DNA of 8,147 nucleotides, taken from assembly GCA_030042885.1 (NCBI GenBank), contig JASHYW010000731.1, positions 1-8,147 on the forward strand, in the 5' to 3' direction. The DNA is from Streptosporangiaceae bacterium. Its GTDB lineage: Bacteria > Actinomycetota > Actinomycetes > Streptosporangiales > Streptosporangiaceae. Of this stretch, positions 6,332-8,147 are shown in pieces; the first letter of the stretch is position 1; the number at the start of each line of letters is the position of its first letter. A program made the translations under genes and the position numbers. The notes below the pieces were generated by a model that saw only the letters and a program-made list of their open reading frames with translations, was not told the origin of the DNA and did no database searches.

Positions 6332-7517
6332 CAGCTCGCGCACCCAGGTCGGCATCGTCGGGGCCGGGCCGGCCGGCCTGCTGCTCTCCCACCTGCTGGC
6401 CCTGCGCGGCATCGACTCCATCGTGGTGGAGAACCGCAGCCGGGCCTACTGCGAGGCCCGGCAGCGTGCCGGGCTGCTGGAAGCGGGCACCGTCGAGCTG
6501 CTCCGCGCGGTCGGCCTGGGCGACCGGATGGACGCCGAGGGCCTCGAGCATGGCGGGATCTACCTGCAGTTCGCCGGGGAACGGCATCACCTGGACTTCC
6601 GTGACCTGACCGGCGGCCGCTGGGTCACGATCTACGCGCAGACCGAGATCGTCAAGGACCTGATCCGGGCCCGGCTTGCCGCCCGGGCCCGCGTCGAGTT
6701 CGAGGTCTCCGACACCGAAGTGACCGATCTGGACACGGACCAGCCCGTGCTCGGCTTCACCGACGCCGGGGGGACGCGGCACGAGGTCACCTGCGACGCG
6801 ATCGCCGGCTGCGACGGATTCCATGGCATCTGCCGGGACTCCATGCCGCCGGGCCTGATCCGGGTGGCCGAGCGCGGCTATCCGTACTCCTGGCTCGGCA
6901 TCCTGGCCATGGTGCCGCCGTCCACCGACGAGCTCATCTACTCGCGCCACGAGGACGGATTCGCGCTGCACACCATGCGCACGCCCCAGGTCAGCCGGCT
7001 GTACCTGCAGGTTCCGGCGGACGAGGACCTGGCGCGCTGGCCCGATGACCGGATCTGGGACGAGCTGCGGCACCGGCTCGGCGTGCCCGGCTGGGAGCTG
7101 AAGGATGGCCCGATCACGGAGAAGGCTATCTCCCCGATGCGCAGCTTCGTGGCCTCGCCCATGCGCTGCCGGCGGCTGTTCCTGGCCGGCGACGCTGCGC
7201 ACATCGTGCCGCCCACCGGGGCCAAGGGCCTCAACCTGGCCGTCGCGGACGTGACCGTCCTGGCCGCGGCCCTGACCAGCCTGCTGCGCGGGGCCAGCCC
7301 CGGCCTCGTCGACGCATACTCGGACAGCTGCCTGCGCCGGGTCTGGCGGGCCACGCATTTCTCCTGGTGGATGACGTCCATGCTGCACGTGGATCCGCAC
7401 CCGGACCCGTTCGGTGCCGAGCTCCAGCTCTCCCAGCTGCGCTACGTCGTCGGCTCCCGGGCGGCCGCCACCACCCTGGCCGAGAACTACACCGGCTACT
7501 TCCCGCTCCGCTGGTGA
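6324..7517 (+). CDS. pobA: 4-hydroxybenzoate 3-monooxygenase
   Basis: The 397-residue flavoprotein hydroxylates 4-hydroxybenzoate to protocatechuate using FAD, NAD(P)H and O2. FAD motifs are intact: GAGPAG (13-18), CDGFHG (Asp164) and GDAAHIVPPTGAKGLNLA (from Gly289). By my alignment from memory to Pseudomonas PobA, the substrate residues Tyr201, Arg214, Tyr222, Pro293 and Tyr385 are all kept (LIYSRHEDG, TMRTPQVSRLYLQ, PPTG, AENYTG), while Ser212 is Thr. In the coenzyme helix Arg33-Gln34 become Asn-Arg and Tyr38 is kept, so NADH/NADPH preference may differ. The SWWMT segment near the C-terminus is typical. ATG 6324 is supported by the distance to the FAD motif. Its own ribosome site is weak, and a 15-codon ORF with a good site overlaps it. 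It is divergent from the iclR-type gene. Confidence 0.97.
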   Translation: MTSSSRTQVGIVGAGPAGLLLSHLLALRGIDSIVVENRSRAYCEARQRAGLLEAGTVELLRAVGLGDRMDAEGLEHGGIYLQFAGERHHLDFRDLTGGRWVTIYAQTEIVKDLIRARLAARARVEFEVSDTEVTDLDTDQPVLGFTDAGGTRHEVTCDAIAGCDGFHGICRDSMPPGLIRVAERGYPYSWLGILAMVPPSTDELIYSRHEDGFALHTMRTPQVSRLYLQVPADEDLARWPDDRIWDELRHRLGVPGWELKDGPITEKAISPMRSFVASPMRCRRLFLAGDAAHIVPPTGAKGLNLAVADVTVLAAALTSLLRGASPGLVDAYSDSCLRRVWRATHFSWWMTSMLHVDPHPDPFGAELQLSQLRYVVGSRAAATTLAENYTGYFPLRW

Positions 7518-7560
7518 TGCGGTGCCTTATTCCGCTCCGCCGGTGACGCGGCCCGCTCCG
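7503..7560 (+). repeat. Short tandem duplication across the pobA stop codon
   Basis: The 20 bases at 7503-7522, covering the last pobA codons and TGA, recur at 7532-7551 with two transitions (T to C at 7512 and 7518). The first eight bases, CCGCTCCG, recur a third time at 7553-7560. The repeats fill most of the gap to the convergent DUF1707 gene. Confidence 0.6.
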
Positions 7561-7563
7561 GTC

Positions 7564-8013
7564 CTAGCGTGCGACGAGCATGGCGCCGATCGCCACCGCC
7601 GCCGCGACCACGAAGAACACGACCACTACGATCACGGCCACCGCGTTGCCGGCGGCAAGGGCGCCCACCATCGCGATGTTGGTCGCTATGGCCACGAATG
7701 CGCCCGCGGTGACCGCGGTGTTCATGGACACCCTGATCCGCGTCCGGGCCGGCCTGCGCGGCGGCTTGAACTCGCGGACCTGCTGGGTATCGGTCAGCCC
7801 GGCCGGGATGTCTGCGGTGACCGCGGCCAGCTCCGCGTAGGTCCGCGAGGTGAGCGCCCGGTCGATCCGTGCCTCGAACTCGTCTTTGGCCAGCCTGCCC
7901 TGCACGAACGCGGCCTTGAGCACCTCGATCACCTGTTCGCGGTCGGCGCGCGAGGTCCTCAGGCGGCCGCGGCCCGCCGCGTCCGCTGCCATCTGGGTTC
8001 CCGGCTCTGACAT
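7564..8013 (-). CDS. DUF1707 small membrane protein
   Basis: The 149-residue protein has an N-terminal DUF1707 domain at about residues 18-70 (LRTSRADREQVIEVLKAAFVQGRL.KDEFEARIDRAL.SRTYAELAAVTADIP), a short helical module common in actinobacterial membrane proteins. A basic linker (PPRRPARTRIRV) follows, then two hydrophobic helices at about 98-120 and 123-147, ending with VAR. It has no enzymatic motif and its function is unknown; the N-terminus probably faces the cytoplasm. I chose ATG 8013, with GGGAAGG about 8 nt upstream, because the family core starts soon after it. An in-frame GTG at 8049 would add 12 residues. It converges on pobA with 46 bp between stops and has no evident link to 4-hydroxybenzoate metabolism. 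Confidence 0.85.
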   Translation of the reverse strand: MSEPGTQMAADAAGRGRLRTSRADREQVIEVLKAAFVQGRLAKDEFEARIDRALTSRTYAELAAVTADIPAGLTDTQQVREFKPPRRPARTRIRVSMNTAVTAGAFVAIATNIAMVGALAAGNAVAVIVVVVFFVVAAAVAIGAMLVAR

Positions 8014-8094
8014 CACCGGCGCCTTCCCGTGAAACCCCGCGAGCACCACGCAAGGACAGCGTAACCCGGATGCCCGCAGCCGGTCATCCCCGAC

Positions 8095-8113
8095 GCAGGC
8101 CGTCCGGGCCTGC
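8095..8113. terminator. Perfect 7-bp hairpin near the right edge
   Basis: GCAGGCC (8095-8101) pairs with GGCCTGC (8107-8113) over GTCCG. It may end a minus-strand gene entering from the right, whose possible stop is at 8113-8115, upstream of the DUF1707 gene. Confidence 0.3.
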
Positions 8114-8147
8114 TAGCCCAGGCCCAGGTGATGCCGCGGGCGCAGGG
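8113..8147 (-). CDS. Possible C-terminal end of an unidentified gene (cut by right edge)
   Basis: Read on the minus strand, the last 35 bases give an open frame ending LRPRHHLGLG and then TAG (8113-8115). A perfect hairpin overlaps and follows the stop, as a terminator would. The tail is too short to identify, and any open frame of this length could occur by chance. Confidence 0.2.
   Translation of the reverse strand, partial: LRPRHHLGLG

Noticed and set aside
6282..7400. Long minus-strand open frame opposite pobA
   Set aside because: It is a shadow frame of pobA, whose + strand product is unmistakable.

Overview
The window is very GC-rich throughout, with G or C at most third codon positions. 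It carries a membrane Ser/Thr kinase, an FHA protein, a DUF1707 membrane protein and actinobacterial-type nucleoside-salvage enzymes. This points to a high-GC actinomycete, plausibly a streptomycete or Streptosporangiales relative; the genus cannot be named from the sequence. Eight protein genes can be supported (one cut by the left edge), plus a doubtful fragment at the right edge and a 15-codon leader ORF.

Left part (3-1575, + strand): nucleoside salvage. The 3' end of thymidine phosphorylase (deoA) is followed after 82 bp by adenosine deaminase (add). The gap is filled with alternating G and C runs that can fold into competing hairpins. A second, diverged copy of the first part of this element lies about 5 kb away, between the iclR-type regulator and upp.

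Middle (1576-4613): a signalling pair. A single-pass membrane Ser/Thr kinase (+ strand) has two identical 10-bp palindromes upstream. It converges, with only 18 bp between stop codons, on a minus-strand gene for an FHA-domain protein, the kind of phosphothreonine reader that often partners such kinases. Upstream of the FHA gene lie 330 bp without a convincing gene but with several strong inverted repeats.

Right part (4614-8147): uracil phosphoribosyltransferase (upp, minus) follows an IclR-family regulator of the PcaR/PcaU/PobR type (minus). That regulator is divergent from pobA (4-hydroxybenzoate 3-monooxygenase, +), the textbook layout of a regulator and its target. The 141-bp shared promoter region holds GTTC/GAAC half-sites over a plausible pobA promoter, and a 15-codon ORF with its own Shine-Dalgarno sequence that overlaps the pobA start. 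Converging on pobA is a small DUF1707 two-helix membrane protein.

Functionally, deoA, add and upp all recover bases and sugars from nucleosides, and pobA with its regulator feeds 4-hydroxybenzoate into protocatechuate and the beta-ketoadipate pathway. I found no tRNA, rRNA, CRISPR array or transposase. The window looks mostly like ordinary chromosome. The points most worth a second look are the structured intergenic elements, the leader ORF at pobA and the kinase-FHA pair. I do not see a convincing wholly new multi-gene system.
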